In this document: positions 42,986-52,236 of the stretch, piece by piece | Numbering within the stretch: the first letter of the stretch is position 1 | Layout of the letters: every line of letters starts with the position of its first letter | Source: CAWIUB01 sp963839175 | GTDB lineage: Bacteria; Actinomycetota; Actinomycetes; Mycobacteriales; Jatrophihabitantaceae | NCBI GenBank assembly: GCA_963839175.1 | Contig: CAWIUB010000033.1 | Location: 1 to 64,000 of the forward strand | Direction: 5' to 3' | Length of the DNA: 64,000 nucleotides | The notes under the pieces: model-generated | What the model was told of the DNA's origin: nothing | Database searches by the model: none | What the model saw: the letters and a program-made list of their open reading frames with translations, nothing else | Program-made: the position numbers and the translations under genes

Positions 42986-44493
42986 TCACGACGATCCTGT
43001 TCGACATCGGCGACACCCTGGTACATGCCGACCCGCCGGGCACTCCGGTCGAGGAACTCGCCGTCCGACCGGTCGATGGCGCGGTCCGGTCATTGCGGGC
43101 CCTCGCACGGCGTTACCGCCTCGGTGCCGTGACCGACACCGCCGTCATGACCGGTGACCAGGTGCGGGCTGCGCTGCGTGGCACCGGCCTCGAGGATCTG
43201 CTCGAGGTGATCGTCACGTCCGTGGATGTCGGTGCGGCCAAGCCGGACCCGCGTGGGATCCGACGCGCGCTGGCGCACCTGGGCACGCAGCCCGGTGAGA
43301 CGCTGTTCGTCGGCGACGCCGCCGTCGACGAACAGGCCGCCCGGGCGGCGGGCGTCGGGTTCGAGCGCACCGGCCCGGACCGTGACCCGGGCGGCGCAGT
43401 CCGCGTCGCGCTCACCGAGGAGATCGGTGCGTACGCGGCCGCCATTGCACTTGTCGGCCCGGTCGATCACGCCGCAGCTGACGGTGCCCGCGCCCACCAC
43501 GATCGGCTGACCAAGCCCCGCGGCTCACTGGGCCGTCTGGAGACCCTGGGCGTCCAACTCGCGGCCATCAGCGGAAGCGACCCGCCACCGATCCCCGACC
43601 CGGCCGCGGTCGCGGTGTTCGCCGCTGACCACGGCGTCGTCGCAGCAGGCGTGACGCCGTGGCCACAAGAGGTTACCGGGCAGATGGTCGCCAACTTCGT
43701 CGGCGGTGGCGCGGCGATCAACGTCCTGGCCCGACAGGCAGGTGCCACCGTCACCGTCGTCGACGTCGGAGTCGCCACCGACCTGGATTCGCTCGGTCTG
43801 GCCGACGCGCCCGGACTGCTGCGACGACGCATCCGCCCGGGCACGGCCAACCTCGCCACCGGGCCGGCGATGTCGCACCGCGAGGCGCGGGCCGCACGTG
43901 ATGTCGGCGCAGAGGTCGCCGCGGATCTCGTGGCACGGGGTGCCGCCGTGCTCGTCACCGGGGACATGGGCATCGGCAACACCACGGCGGCCGCCGCGGT
44001 CATCGCCGCGTTCACCGGACGTCCCGCCAGCGCCGTCACCGGTCGCGGCACCGGCGTCGACGATGAAGCCCTACGCCGGAAGATCGCTATCGTCGAACGG
44101 GCGGTGAACCGGCTGCCGTCGAACGCTCAGGGGCACGCTGTACTTGCCGAGGTAGGCGGCCTGGAAATCGCCGCGCTGGCCGGGTTCATCCTCGGCGCCG
44201 CAGCGCAGCGAGTGCCGGTCGTCGTCGACGGTGTGATCGCCTGCGCTGCCCTGCTCGCCGCCCACGCCGACTGCCCAGAGATGCTGCCGTATGTGATCGT
44301 CGGCCACCGCTCCACCGAGCCCGGCGCGACGGCGGTCCTGGATCACCTTGGCAGCGAGCCGGTGCTCGACCTCGAGCTGCGTCTCGGCGAGGGCACCGGC
44401 GCATGCCTGGCCCTGAACATCGTCGAAGCGTCGGCCCGCATCTTGCGAGAGATGGCGACGTTCGACGCCGCCGGGGTCAGTGATAAACACTAG
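42982..44493 (+). CDS. cobT: HAD hydrolase-CobT fusion (NaMN:DMB phosphoribosyltransferase)
   Basis: This 503-residue two-domain protein ends the operon. Residues 1-145 are a HAD phosphatase: FDIGDTLV (D8, D11), AVTDTAV, AAKPDPRGIRRAL (Lys) and FVGDAAVDEQAA. Residues about 155-503 are CobT, starting DRLTKPRGSLGRLETLGVQLA, with VFAADHGV, GDMGIGNTTAAAAV and VGHRSTEPGA (catalytic Glu). CobT makes alpha-ribazole-5'-phosphate. No CobC-type phosphatase is present in the operon, so the fused HAD domain could remove that phosphate (inference). The linker is short, and both catalytic sets look complete. Confidence 0.9.
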   Translation: MITTILFDIGDTLVHADPPGTPVEELAVRPVDGAVRSLRALARRYRLGAVTDTAVMTGDQVRAALRGTGLEDLLEVIVTSVDVGAAKPDPRGIRRALAHLGTQPGETLFVGDAAVDEQAARAAGVGFERTGPDRDPGGAVRVALTEEIGAYAAAIALVGPVDHAAADGARAHHDRLTKPRGSLGRLETLGVQLAAISGSDPPPIPDPAAVAVFAADHGVVAAGVTPWPQEVTGQMVANFVGGGAAINVLARQAGATVTVVDVGVATDLDSLGLADAPGLLRRRIRPGTANLATGPAMSHREARAARDVGAEVAADLVARGAAVLVTGDMGIGNTTAAAAVIAAFTGRPASAVTGRGTGVDDEALRRKIAIVERAVNRLPSNAQGHAVLAEVGGLEIAALAGFILGAAAQRVPVVVDGVIACAALLAAHADCPEMLPYVIVGHRSTEPGATAVLDHLGSEPVLDLELRLGEGTGACLALNIVEASARILREMATFDAAGVSDKH

Positions 44494-44640
44494 AGCTGGG
44501 GCAGGGATCTTGATCGAGTTGCGGCTCGCGTCCGGACCTCAAGGTGCGTCGAGCCGGGCAGGAATGTCAGCGGCCATTCTGAGCGGCCGAGACATGGTCA
44601 TAGCCCGCATACGAACTTCGCTACGCAGGGTGATCAAGTG
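44494..44640. other. Non-coding stretch after the B12 operon
   Basis: I see no convincing gene here. The sequence repeats AGCGGCC twice in close succession near 44570. It may hold a promoter for the SDR remnant. Confidence 0.4.
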
Positions 44641-45209
44641 TCGCGGGGATCGGCGAAGCGCCCGCCCGGGCGCTCGCGGCGCAGGGGTACCGGATCACGG
44701 TTCTCGCCCGACGAGTCGACCGCATCGACGCGCTGGCAGCCGACCTGAACAACGGGTCGACCGCTATGGCCGCTGACGTCACTGAGCGCGACTCCATGGT
44801 CGAGGTGAACCTGCTCGGTGCCATGACCGCAACCGAGGTGTTCCTCGACCAGCTCCGCGACAGCGACCGTGCCGACCCGGTTAACATCTCTTCCGTCGCC
44901 GGCCGCACCGCCCGCGCCGGAAACGCCGGCTACGCCGCAACCAAGTGGGGCATCAACGGGTGGTCAGAAGCTCTACGGCAGGAACTCCAACCGGGCATCC
45001 ACGGCATGGTCGTCGAGCCCGGCGCCGTCGCGACCGAGCTCACTGACCACATCAGGCACCCCCAATCGAAGCAGGGCAGCGAGCAGTTCTACGCGCAAGT
45101 CGCGATCCGGGCTCAGGACATCGCCGACATCATCGCCTTCGCGATCACCCGCCCCCGCAATGTCAGCATGAACGAAATCCTCGTCAGGCCGACTGCACAG
45201 ACCGGTTGA
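44641..45209 (+). pseudogene. Short-chain dehydrogenase/reductase, deleted remnant
   Basis: An open frame from about 44645 reads GIGEAPARALAAQGYRITVLARR (the end of a TGxxxGIG motif) and then DLNNGSTAMAADVTERDSM. It jumps directly to VEVNLLGAMTATEVF. About 50 residues, including the NNAG motif, are missing in frame between the two. The catalytic set survives in NISSVAGRTARAGNAGYAATKWG (S, Y, K), and the C-terminus is normal. The N-terminal start is also lost. It is probably a non-functional remnant. Confidence 0.75.
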
Positions 45210-45435
45210 CCGACCACCCCACCGATCACGACGCCCTCCAAGTAGGACGCTGGTGGGTCGAGATAGCTGTCAACCGGCGCCAATCCCACAGGAGGCGACG
45301 CACCACGATCACGGCCGCAGACATCGCGCGGTTGAACTGTCTCGATCTGCGCGTATCTGTTTCGACTAGGTGGCGCGCACAAGGATCGGTCAGATGCGCA
45401 CGGGCATGCCGATGACGGCGCGGGGGCCTCTGGGG

Positions 45436-46292
45436 TTACGGCACGGCGCAAACGCGCGGGCTGACCTCAGCACCTGGCTGTTGTTGTCCCGTCAGCTCGG
45501 ACCTTTTGCGTCCCACGAGGTGAAAGACGCGACTGAGTTGGCGGTAGGGGTCTCGTCGGCTGGCTTCGAGTTCGACGGCGGCGGTCGCCGCTAGCTGCTG
45601 TGAATCGCTGGGGTCTAATTCGGCTCCACTGAACTCGAGCCAGTCGACGAACAGCCATACGCCGTACCAGCGCAGTGGCTGCACGCCCTGGTTCTGCATG
45701 AGTTCGCTGAGTTCCTCCACCGTGTCGGCCCGGCCCGGCACTCCCAGCACCCCGATCTCGGTTCTGGCGTCGAATGCCGCCAGGGCGTCGTCCCACCGCT
45801 GTTCCAAGGCCGGGCGCACCGCCATCGCCTTGGCGTTTCCGGTCATGATCGAGACCACGCCACCGGCAGCGGCGCACCGGCACAGCTGGTTGACCACCGG
45901 CTCCGGCTGCTCGAGGTAGCCGAGCACGCCATGGCACATCACGGCGGCGAAGCGTCGGCCATCCACCGCTCGACGGCATTCTCCCCGTCGGCCTGCACGA
46001 GCGTCACCCGTCGCTGGGCCTCACCAGGCAGCCGCTGGAGTCGCTGTCGTGCTTTGTCCAGCATCGCCGCCGACGGGTCAAGCAACGTCACGTCGTAACC
46101 GGCTTGGGCCAGCGGAAACGATTGATGGCCCGCGCCGCCGCCAACATCGAGCACCGTGCGCTGGTGGCGCGGACAAATGCTCTCGAGCAGCTGCTGGTGC
46201 ATCACATAGGTGCGCACGTACCCCTTCACCGAGGCATAAGCCTCATCGGCGAATTGATCCGCCAAACCGGCCCAGGTGTCATCGCCCACCAC
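45436..46292 (-). pseudogene. SAM-dependent class I methyltransferase (frameshifted)
   Basis: The N-terminal half begins MVGDDTWAGLADQFADEAYASVKGYVR and carries motif I VLDVGGGAGHQSFPLA and LLDPSAAMLDKARQRL. The C-terminal half (GRRFAAVMCHGVLGYLEQPEP onward) is in another frame. One missing base near 45966 explains the break. Corrected, the protein would have about 285 residues. It resembles SmtA/CmoM-type methyltransferases; the substrate is unknown. Confidence 0.78.
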
Positions 46293-46472
46293 ACCAAGGT
46301 AAGCAGACCCCCTGTGACGGCCTGGAAGACCGCCTGGCTCGTACGCTTACGTGAACGCACGGACCGGTCGCTTGAGATAACCGATCGGGTACGCGCCTTG
46401 CCGCGCGACGACGTGCGCGTTATTCGCGCCGAACGACTGCTACCGCGCGATCAGGGCAGGCGCGTTTCGGCA

Positions 46473-46616
46473 TCACCCCGGTTCGGGCGTCTGCGGCGGC
46501 GGCCAGTCGCCAGGCAGCTCGGCCAACCGTCGGGCGTAGTCGGCGGCGTCGAACTCACGGCTCTCGCTGAGCGCGCTGTAGAGGTCGTCGCTGAGCAGCC
46601 GGGCGTCCAGCGGCTT
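46473..46616 (-). other. Possible 47-codon gene fragment behind the sigma factor
   Basis: Directly after the sigma-factor stop and in the same frame, 47 codons read as ordinary protein: KPLDARLLSDDLYSALSESR, EFDAADYARRLAELPGDW and a Pro-rich end. There is no start codon. It may be the tail of a lost gene or the product of stop-codon readthrough. The rest of 46293-46616 holds nothing I recognise. Confidence 0.35.
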
Positions 46617-47675
46617 TCACGTTGCTGACGAATTGGTCTTTCGGTCCGTTCCGGGAAGCGTCCGAGGCAGCCCGAACCGTGACAGCACGCTCGCGTCGAA
46701 GCCGGTGACCGCGGTGATGCGGTCGTCGGCGATCGTGACGACGAGCAGTCCGTGGGCCCGGAAGACACCTGTGTGGGGATCGGCCATATAGGTACCGAGC
46801 GCCGGCTGGCCGTTGGCGCGGGTCGGCACCGCCCGGTAGGTCCGGCCGGGCCGGAGGGTGACGGCTGCGAAGAATTGACGGGCCACGTCGATGCCCCGGT
46901 ACTCCAGCATCGCGGGCGGCATGGAGAGTCGGACGTCCTCGGCGAGTAGCCCTACCAGGGCCTGTAGGTCGGCTCGTTCGAGGGCGTCGGTCAGCTGGGC
47001 TACGAGCTGGCGTTCGGCCGTGGTGTCCGGTTGGCGCTCGGGCCTGCTGCTGCCTGAGTCCGCCAGGTGGCTGTCGACCGTGGCTCGTGCTCGTTTGAGG
47101 GCGCTTTGAACCGATTCTTGGGTGACGTCGAGCATCGTGGCCACCTCGCCCGCGTGGTATCCGAGCACGTCGCGCAGCACGAGTGCGGCGCGCTGCCGCG
47201 GCGGCAGCAGTTGCAAGGCGGTGATGAACGCGAGCGAGATCGCCTCGGTCGTCTCGTAGCGGGTCTCCGGACCGGGCGCCTGGTCGACGAGGTTGTCCAG
47301 CAGCACGTCGGGGTATGGTTCCAGCCACGGCGGAGCGTCGCTGACGCCGGTCGGCTCGGGCAGAGTCAGGTCGGGGAGCGGGGTCGCGCTGCGGGGCCGC
47401 CTGCTGTCCGCGCGCAGCATGCTCAGGCATCGGTTGGTCGCGACCTGATACAGCCAGGTCCGCAGCGAGGACCGTTCGCCGAAGCCGCCCAGGTTACGCC
47501 AGGCGGACACGAGGGTCTCCTGGAGCGCATCCTCGGCGTCCTGCACTGATCCGAGGATGCGGTAGCAGTGCACCTGCAGTTCGTGGGAGTGCACTTCGAC
47601 CAGTTCGCGGAACGCGTCGTGGTCGCCGGCCCGAGCTCGAGCGATCAGGTCCGTCGTGTCCATCGCCATCGGCAT
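46617..47675 (-). CDS. ECF sigma factor with SnoaL-like C-terminal domain (SigG/SigJ-type)
   Basis: This 352-residue protein has sigma region 2 (FRELVEVHSHELQVHCYRILGSVQDAEDALQETLVSAWRNL, key D-A-E-D), then RTWLYQVATNRCL. Region 4 follows: LPPRQRAALVLRDVLGYHAGEVATMLD and QESVQSALKRARAT. Residues about 225-340 form a SnoaL/NTF2-like domain (LVGLLAEDVRLSMPP and YRGIDVARQFF), which regulates such sigma factors in place of an anti-sigma protein. It is divergent from a YCII gene, a common pairing. Confidence 0.88.
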   Translation of the reverse strand: MPMAMDTTDLIARARAGDHDAFRELVEVHSHELQVHCYRILGSVQDAEDALQETLVSAWRNLGGFGERSSLRTWLYQVATNRCLSMLRADSRRPRSATPLPDLTLPEPTGVSDAPPWLEPYPDVLLDNLVDQAPGPETRYETTEAISLAFITALQLLPPRQRAALVLRDVLGYHAGEVATMLDVTQESVQSALKRARATVDSHLADSGSSRPERQPDTTAERQLVAQLTDALERADLQALVGLLAEDVRLSMPPAMLEYRGIDVARQFFAAVTLRPGRTYRAVPTRANGQPALGTYMADPHTGVFRAHGLLVVTIADDRITAVTGFDASVLSRFGLPRTLPGTDRKTNSSAT

Positions 47676-47854
47676 GCATCCTCGCTTTTCTTCTTTCCGC
47701 CGGGCGCTTTCGGCTCGTCTGAAAGTACCGACGCCGCCGGACCCGCGAATTGGGCGGTGCCTGCACGCCCAATTTCGCGGTCCTGCTCGCGTCTACCCGA
47801 ATGGAGGCGGTCCCAGTCCGGGACGCGCCCCAGACACAGAACAGGATCAAGATC

Positions 47855-48154
47855 ATGGACAAGTACGTGTTCTCCTACCGGGTGCCCTCCGACTACGTGC
47901 CCGACGCCGAGACGTCGGCCGAGTGGCAGGCCTGGTTCGGCGGGCTGGGCTCGGCCCTGGTGGACGTCGGCAACGCGGTGACCGATTACGCCTCGCTCGG
48001 CGAGGTCGGCGGCCGCGGCTCCCGGATGGTCGGCTACTCGGTGGTGTCCGCCGAGGACATGGACTCCGCGGTGGCGCTGGCCAAGGACTGCCCGGCGCTG
48101 CGGGTCGGCGGCGGGATCGAGGTCGGCCCCGTGATGGAAGCCGCAGGCTCGTGA
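47855..48154 (+). CDS. YCII-related protein
   Basis: This 99-residue protein begins MDKYVFSYRVPSDYVPDAETSAEWQAWFGGLG and ends with SAEDMDSAVALAKDCPALRVGGGIEVGPVM, a pattern of YCII/DGPF-like proteins, which have a ferredoxin-like dimeric fold. The A-K-x-C-P segment and the terminal E-V-x-P-V-M are hallmarks. ATG 47855 is preferred over upstream starts. Its stop overlaps the GTG of the MFS gene. It probably belongs to the regulon of the divergent sigma factor. Confidence 0.8.
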   Translation: MDKYVFSYRVPSDYVPDAETSAEWQAWFGGLGSALVDVGNAVTDYASLGEVGGRGSRMVGYSVVSAEDMDSAVALAKDCPALRVGGGIEVGPVMEAAGS

Positions 48155-49641
48155 ACGCCATGACCGCATCGACGGCGCCGCCGGAGGGGTCGTTCCTGGC
48201 GACCGGGCGCGGCAAGGCCACGCTGGCGCTGCTGTGCGCGGTGACGTTCCTGGACGTCATGGACGGCGCGATCGTGAACGTCGCGCTGCCGACCATCCGT
48301 ATGCATCTGGGTTTCTCGGTGCAGAACCTGCAGTGGGCGGTCAGCGGCTATCTGATCACCTACGGCGGGTTCCTGCTGCTGGGCGGTCGGGCCGGGGACC
48401 TGCTGGGGCGGCGGCGGCTACTGATCGCCGGGACCGCGCTGTTCGCGGCCTCCTCGCTGGCCTGCGGGTTAGCCGACAACCAGGGGCTGCTGGTCGGCGC
48501 CCGGCTCACCCAGGGCTTCGGGGCAGCGATGATGTCCCCGGCCGCGCTCTCCATCCTGACCACCACCTTCCAGAAGTCCGACCGGCACAAGGCGCTGGGC
48601 GTGTGGGCCGGGATCAGCGGAATGGCCTCGGCGGTCGGGTTGTTCTTCGGCGGCCTGCTCACCCAGGAACTCGGGTGGCGGTGGGTGTTTTTCGTGAACC
48701 TCCCGCTGTGCGCGCTAGTGCTGTTCGGGGCGTTCCGGATCCTCAAAGCCGATCACGGCCGGTCCGTGCCGGGTGGTTTCGACGCGGTCGGCGCGGTACT
48801 GGTCACCGCCAGCATGCTGCTGCTGATCTTCACGCTGGTGAAGGCGCCGGACGAGGGCTGGGGTGCGGGCCGCACCATCGGCGGGCTGGCCGCCTCGGCG
48901 GTGCTGATGGCCGCGTTCGGGGTCAATGAGCAGCGGCGCGCCCATCCGCTGGTCCCATTGTCGATCTTCCGGATCAAGGGCCTGGCCGCGGCCGATGCCA
49001 CCCAGGTGATCGCCTGGGCCGGGTTCTACTCGATGTTCTTCTTCGTCACTCTGTATATGCAGAACGTCCTGGGCTACTCCCAGCTGCGGTCCGGGCTCTC
49101 GTATCTGCCGGTAAGCGTCGGCATCGGGTTCGGCTCGACCGTGGCGACGAAGATGTTCGCCCGGACCGGTACCCGCCCGATCATCGTCTCCGGCGCACTA
49201 CTCGCCGCCGGTGGCATCTTGTGGCTGTCCCGCATCCCGGTGGATGGCACCTATCTCGGCAACCTGCTCGCCCCGCTGGTAGTCATGGGGCTCGGGCTGG
49301 GGCTGCTGTACGCCGCTGTGCAAACGGCCGCGAACGCGGGCGTACCGGAGGATCAGGCCGGATTGGCAGCGGCCCTGATCACCACCTCTTTCCAGCTCGG
49401 GTCAGCGCTCGGCCTGGCGGTGTTCAGCGGGATCGCGACCAGCCGCACCAGCCACCTGCTGGCCGCCCACACCCCGCCCCCGGAGGCACTCACCGCCGGA
49501 TTCCAGCGGGCCCTGCTCGTCAGCGCCCTCTGCCTCCTGGCAGCCGGAGCCATCGCGCTGCGCGCCTCCAACACCAGCGGCGAACCCGCCGCCACACCAG
49601 AACCCCAACAAAACCTGGAACCCTCCTACGAGCCCGCATAA
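48151..49641 (+). CDS. MFS drug transporter, DHA2/EmrB-QacA type
   Basis: This 496-residue transporter has fourteen predicted helices. Family landmarks are LDVMDGAIVNVALPTI (motif D1), GGRAGDLLGRRRLL (motif A) and GARLTQGFGAAMMSPAALSI (motif C-like), with WRWVFFVNLP after helix 6. It exports drugs or metabolites by proton antiport. A GTG start overlaps the YCII stop; ATG 48160 is also plausible. A decayed ArsR-type regulator lies directly downstream on the other strand. Confidence 0.88.
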   Translation: MNAMTASTAPPEGSFLATGRGKATLALLCAVTFLDVMDGAIVNVALPTIRMHLGFSVQNLQWAVSGYLITYGGFLLLGGRAGDLLGRRRLLIAGTALFAASSLACGLADNQGLLVGARLTQGFGAAMMSPAALSILTTTFQKSDRHKALGVWAGISGMASAVGLFFGGLLTQELGWRWVFFVNLPLCALVLFGAFRILKADHGRSVPGGFDAVGAVLVTASMLLLIFTLVKAPDEGWGAGRTIGGLAASAVLMAAFGVNEQRRAHPLVPLSIFRIKGLAAADATQVIAWAGFYSMFFFVTLYMQNVLGYSQLRSGLSYLPVSVGIGFGSTVATKMFARTGTRPIIVSGALLAAGGILWLSRIPVDGTYLGNLLAPLVVMGLGLGLLYAAVQTAANAGVPEDQAGLAAALITTSFQLGSALGLAVFSGIATSRTSHLLAAHTPPPEALTAGFQRALLVSALCLLAAGAIALRASNTSGEPAATPEPQQNLEPSYEPA

Positions 49642-49978
49642 CACAACACAACGAAATCGCCGGGTGTGCGGCGCTGACGGGCGACCCCAGCAGCGCCGCA
49701 CGCTCCCATTTCCGGCTGCTGCTCCGGGGACGGCAGTGGCAGCGGCCCGGGGATTCCGGCGATCCACCCGGGCTGGGCGACCGATGCTGTCACCAGCCCG
49801 AGGGTCCGGACCGCTGTCGTCCTCGGCGAAGGCACGGTGTGCGTCGGCCACCCAGCGACGGTGGATCTTCTGCCGTTCGGGGGCGGTCAGCACGGGATGC
49901 TGGACCCCACCTCCTGCTGGGGCTACCGGGCGAGCCGGATCCGGGCCAGGTCGGCCTCGTCCAGACGTAGGCCGATCA
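49640..49978 (-). pseudogene. Decayed ArsR-type regulator (DUF5937-like)
   Basis: Pieces in different minus-strand frames spell the expected order of this family: VIGLRLDEADLARIRLAR (then a stop), VLTAPERQKIHRRWVADAHRAF and LGLVTASVAQPGWIAGIPGP. At least two frameshifts separate them, and the helix-turn-helix half is missing. Such regulators are often adjacent to MFS exporters, as here. Confidence 0.55.
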
Positions 49979-50642
49979 CCGGCCGAGGCTGACCCAGGCC
50001 CGAAGGCTCCGTTCCGGATTAGCAGTGGCGCTCATCCTGGAAGCCCCGATGCGGCCGAGATGCGGCGCGAGGCCTGCGGGACCGTACGTTCGTCGCTCGA
50101 CGGCCCGTCTCTGCATCCCTATGCCGCAAGAGGATCCCTCGTGCGGACGCCTCCGGGCACGCGCATATCTGCGGGCTGGCCTGCCCGCGTACCGAACACC
50201 GATCATGTCCCCGATTCGGCGCTCGCGCTGATGTACGCGGTCACGCTGCGTGGCCCCTGTCAGATGGCTCGCCGTACATCGCTGCTACGCGAGATTTGAT
50301 CAGCTGACTTCAGCCGGAGGTGCCGGGACAGCGCGCCAGCTGCCGTGGAGGAGGAGATGGCCGGGACGTTCGTCGCGATCGGGTTCGTGCCGGGCAAGGC
50401 GGCTGAGTTCGCCAGCGCGTTCGGGCTGGGCTACGACCTTGACCGCGGACCGTAGTAGCGTCCGAGATGATGGGCGTGGTCGACCGCCGAGCGAAGAGCA
50501 GCATGCCGGGACTGAGAGTGCTGCCGCACTGCTGAGCCTGACGGCTCTAGAGTCGCGTCCCATTGCTGGCGTCCACGCCCACCGCCACCACCTCTTCGGC
50601 GTCAATGTCGATCGGGCCGCGGGGTGCGGCTGGACAACAGGA
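49979..50642. other. Gene-poor stretch of 664 bases
   Basis: No convincing gene. A short plus-strand frame (50357-50455) after GGAGGAGGAG reads MAGTFVAIGFVPGKAAEFAS and stops after 32 codons; it may be a fragment. The rest shows no recognisable coding, repeats or RNA structures. Confidence 0.4.
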
Positions 50643-51328
50643 TCAGGGATAGACGTTGCCGACCTCGAGGATGTGCCAGGTTGTTCCGCTGCGCGCGAGG
50701 CTGATGTTGACCGACCAGCCGGCCTGGGCGATGTTCGAGGCCGCCTTGGGCACCGGGACCGGACCGATGCCGCCGTCGAACCACAGCGCCCCGGGCTCGA
50801 CCTTCTCGATCGCCAGGTAGTCCTCGACATAGTCCTCGTTACCGATCTCGTCCACGTCCACGTCCACGTCGCCGCTCGGGCCTGATCGAACAGCAGCTGG
50901 GCCAGCTTCTCGGCCCTGGGCAGGTCGCGGGCCGCGGCGCGGCCGCGTTCGGCGGCATCGCCGACCCGGGCGGGATCGAGGTAGCCGCGCTCACCAGCCA
51001 GCCAGCCAGCCAGCTTGGCGGTCACCGTCCCCGCGGCGCGCAGCAACGCCTGCCCGGCGACGACCTTGCGAATCATGAAGTAGCCCAGGAACTCACCCAG
51101 GTTCTCGGTGATCTTCTCCGGCCCGAACAGGTGCACGAAGGCGTCCTCGTCGTCCTCGAACGCCACCTCCCAGCGGCGCCGCTCGTCCGGGTCGAGAGAC
51201 TCATAGCCGTACCCGTTCAGACAATCCCGCAACAGCCCGACCACATCGGCGAAACTGCGCAGCGTCCGCGCCGCCAACCGGTGCTGCTGATCGACAAGGA
51301 ACTCCGTGAGCGCCGCATCGATGCTCAC
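50643..51328 (-). pseudogene. Hypothetical actinobacterial protein (frameshifted)
   Basis: The N-terminal part (GTG 51328, SIDAALTEFLVDQQHRLAAR) runs through LRDCLNGYGYESLDPDERRRW and GEFLGYFMIRKVVAG. After one missing base near 50875 the frame continues with a VDVDVDE acidic stretch, IGNEDYVEDYLAIEKVEPGALWF and an end TWHILEVGNVYP. Corrected length is about 228 residues. No known domain is recognised. The frameshift lies beside a GTGGAC triplet-pair repeat, a slippage-prone site. Confidence 0.6.
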
Positions 51329-51653
51329 GCCGCCGTCCACCACGCCCTGCTCCCCTCGACTCGCGCTGACCGCGAGATCAACTGGCTCACCTGTCACCCC
51401 CGCCATCGCAACATATCGACGCCTCGCGAGTCAGCCCCGGGGCGGTGGAACAGCGCCCCGATTCGGCGCTACGGCCCCTGCGCGTGATGACGACGCAGTG
51501 AAGCGCACCGCATCGGCGTTCACGATCGGTAGCCGCTGCACGATCGGGTTCGAGCCGTCTCGTTCGACGCGCGACCGCTTGATACCGACCGACGCGTGTT
51601 ATCGGGCGCGAAGGATCGTTCTTGCGCGAGTACGCCAGGCTCAGGGCGGTGAA

Positions 51654-52094
51654 TTAGCCGAGTCCCGCTTGTCTTTCCACGAACCGCGTCATCAGGTCAA
51701 CGGCGATGCTTCTGCCCGCACCGCCGAGCCAGCCTGCAGTGGCCTTGAGCTTGGACTTCTGCTCCGCATCCGGCTCGGCGTCGGCGGCGCGATCGAAGGC
51801 GTCGGCGATGCTGTCGGTCAAGGCTTCTGCGGTCGGCCACGCGCCCACAGCTCGGTAAGCGCGCTCGGTCACGCCGAGAACATGACCGGGCTCGATTGGG
51901 CCCATTGAGCGTGCGATGTTGAGGTACGGCGGTTCAGCGCGTGCCAGGGCGTTCAACGCCCGAGCCATCTGGTCATCGTTCAGGCCGGTCGCCGCTGTGA
52001 GGTCGATGGTGCTGGCGTGTGCGTTGGGATCGTCACAGTGCTCCACGTAGGCGCGCAGCACCGGCAGGTCGCGAGTCGTCCAGAAGTCGTCCAT
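51654..52094 (-). CDS. Hypothetical protein, possible winged-helix
   Basis: This 146-residue protein begins MDDFWTTRDLPVLRAYVEHCDD, followed by HASTIDLTAATGLNDDQMARALNALARAEPPYL, which looks like a winged-helix fold. The C-terminal part SKLKATAGWLGGAGRSIAVDLMTRFVERQ is helical. Similar small proteins occur widely in actinobacteria without assigned function. It is divergent from a membrane-protein gene. Confidence 0.65.
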   Translation of the reverse strand: MDDFWTTRDLPVLRAYVEHCDDPNAHASTIDLTAATGLNDDQMARALNALARAEPPYLNIARSMGPIEPGHVLGVTERAYRAVGAWPTAEALTDSIADAFDRAADAEPDAEQKSKLKATAGWLGGAGRSIAVDLMTRFVERQAGLG

Positions 52095-52236
52095 GACCCG
52101 GAGCGTCTCGCGCCTGTGCGACAGCGGCAATGACGTCGAGCGGGTCGCTTCGCTCGATGTCATCGTCGCCGCGTTGCCCCCGGGCAGGGACGAACGCCCC
52201 TATCCGGCTGGCGGAGCGGGAGCACACCTTGGGTAT

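Noticed and set aside
50357..50455. Short frame MAGTFVAIGFVPGK with a strong Shine-Dalgarno
   Set aside because: It stops after 32 codons and no family is recognised, so it is not called as a gene.
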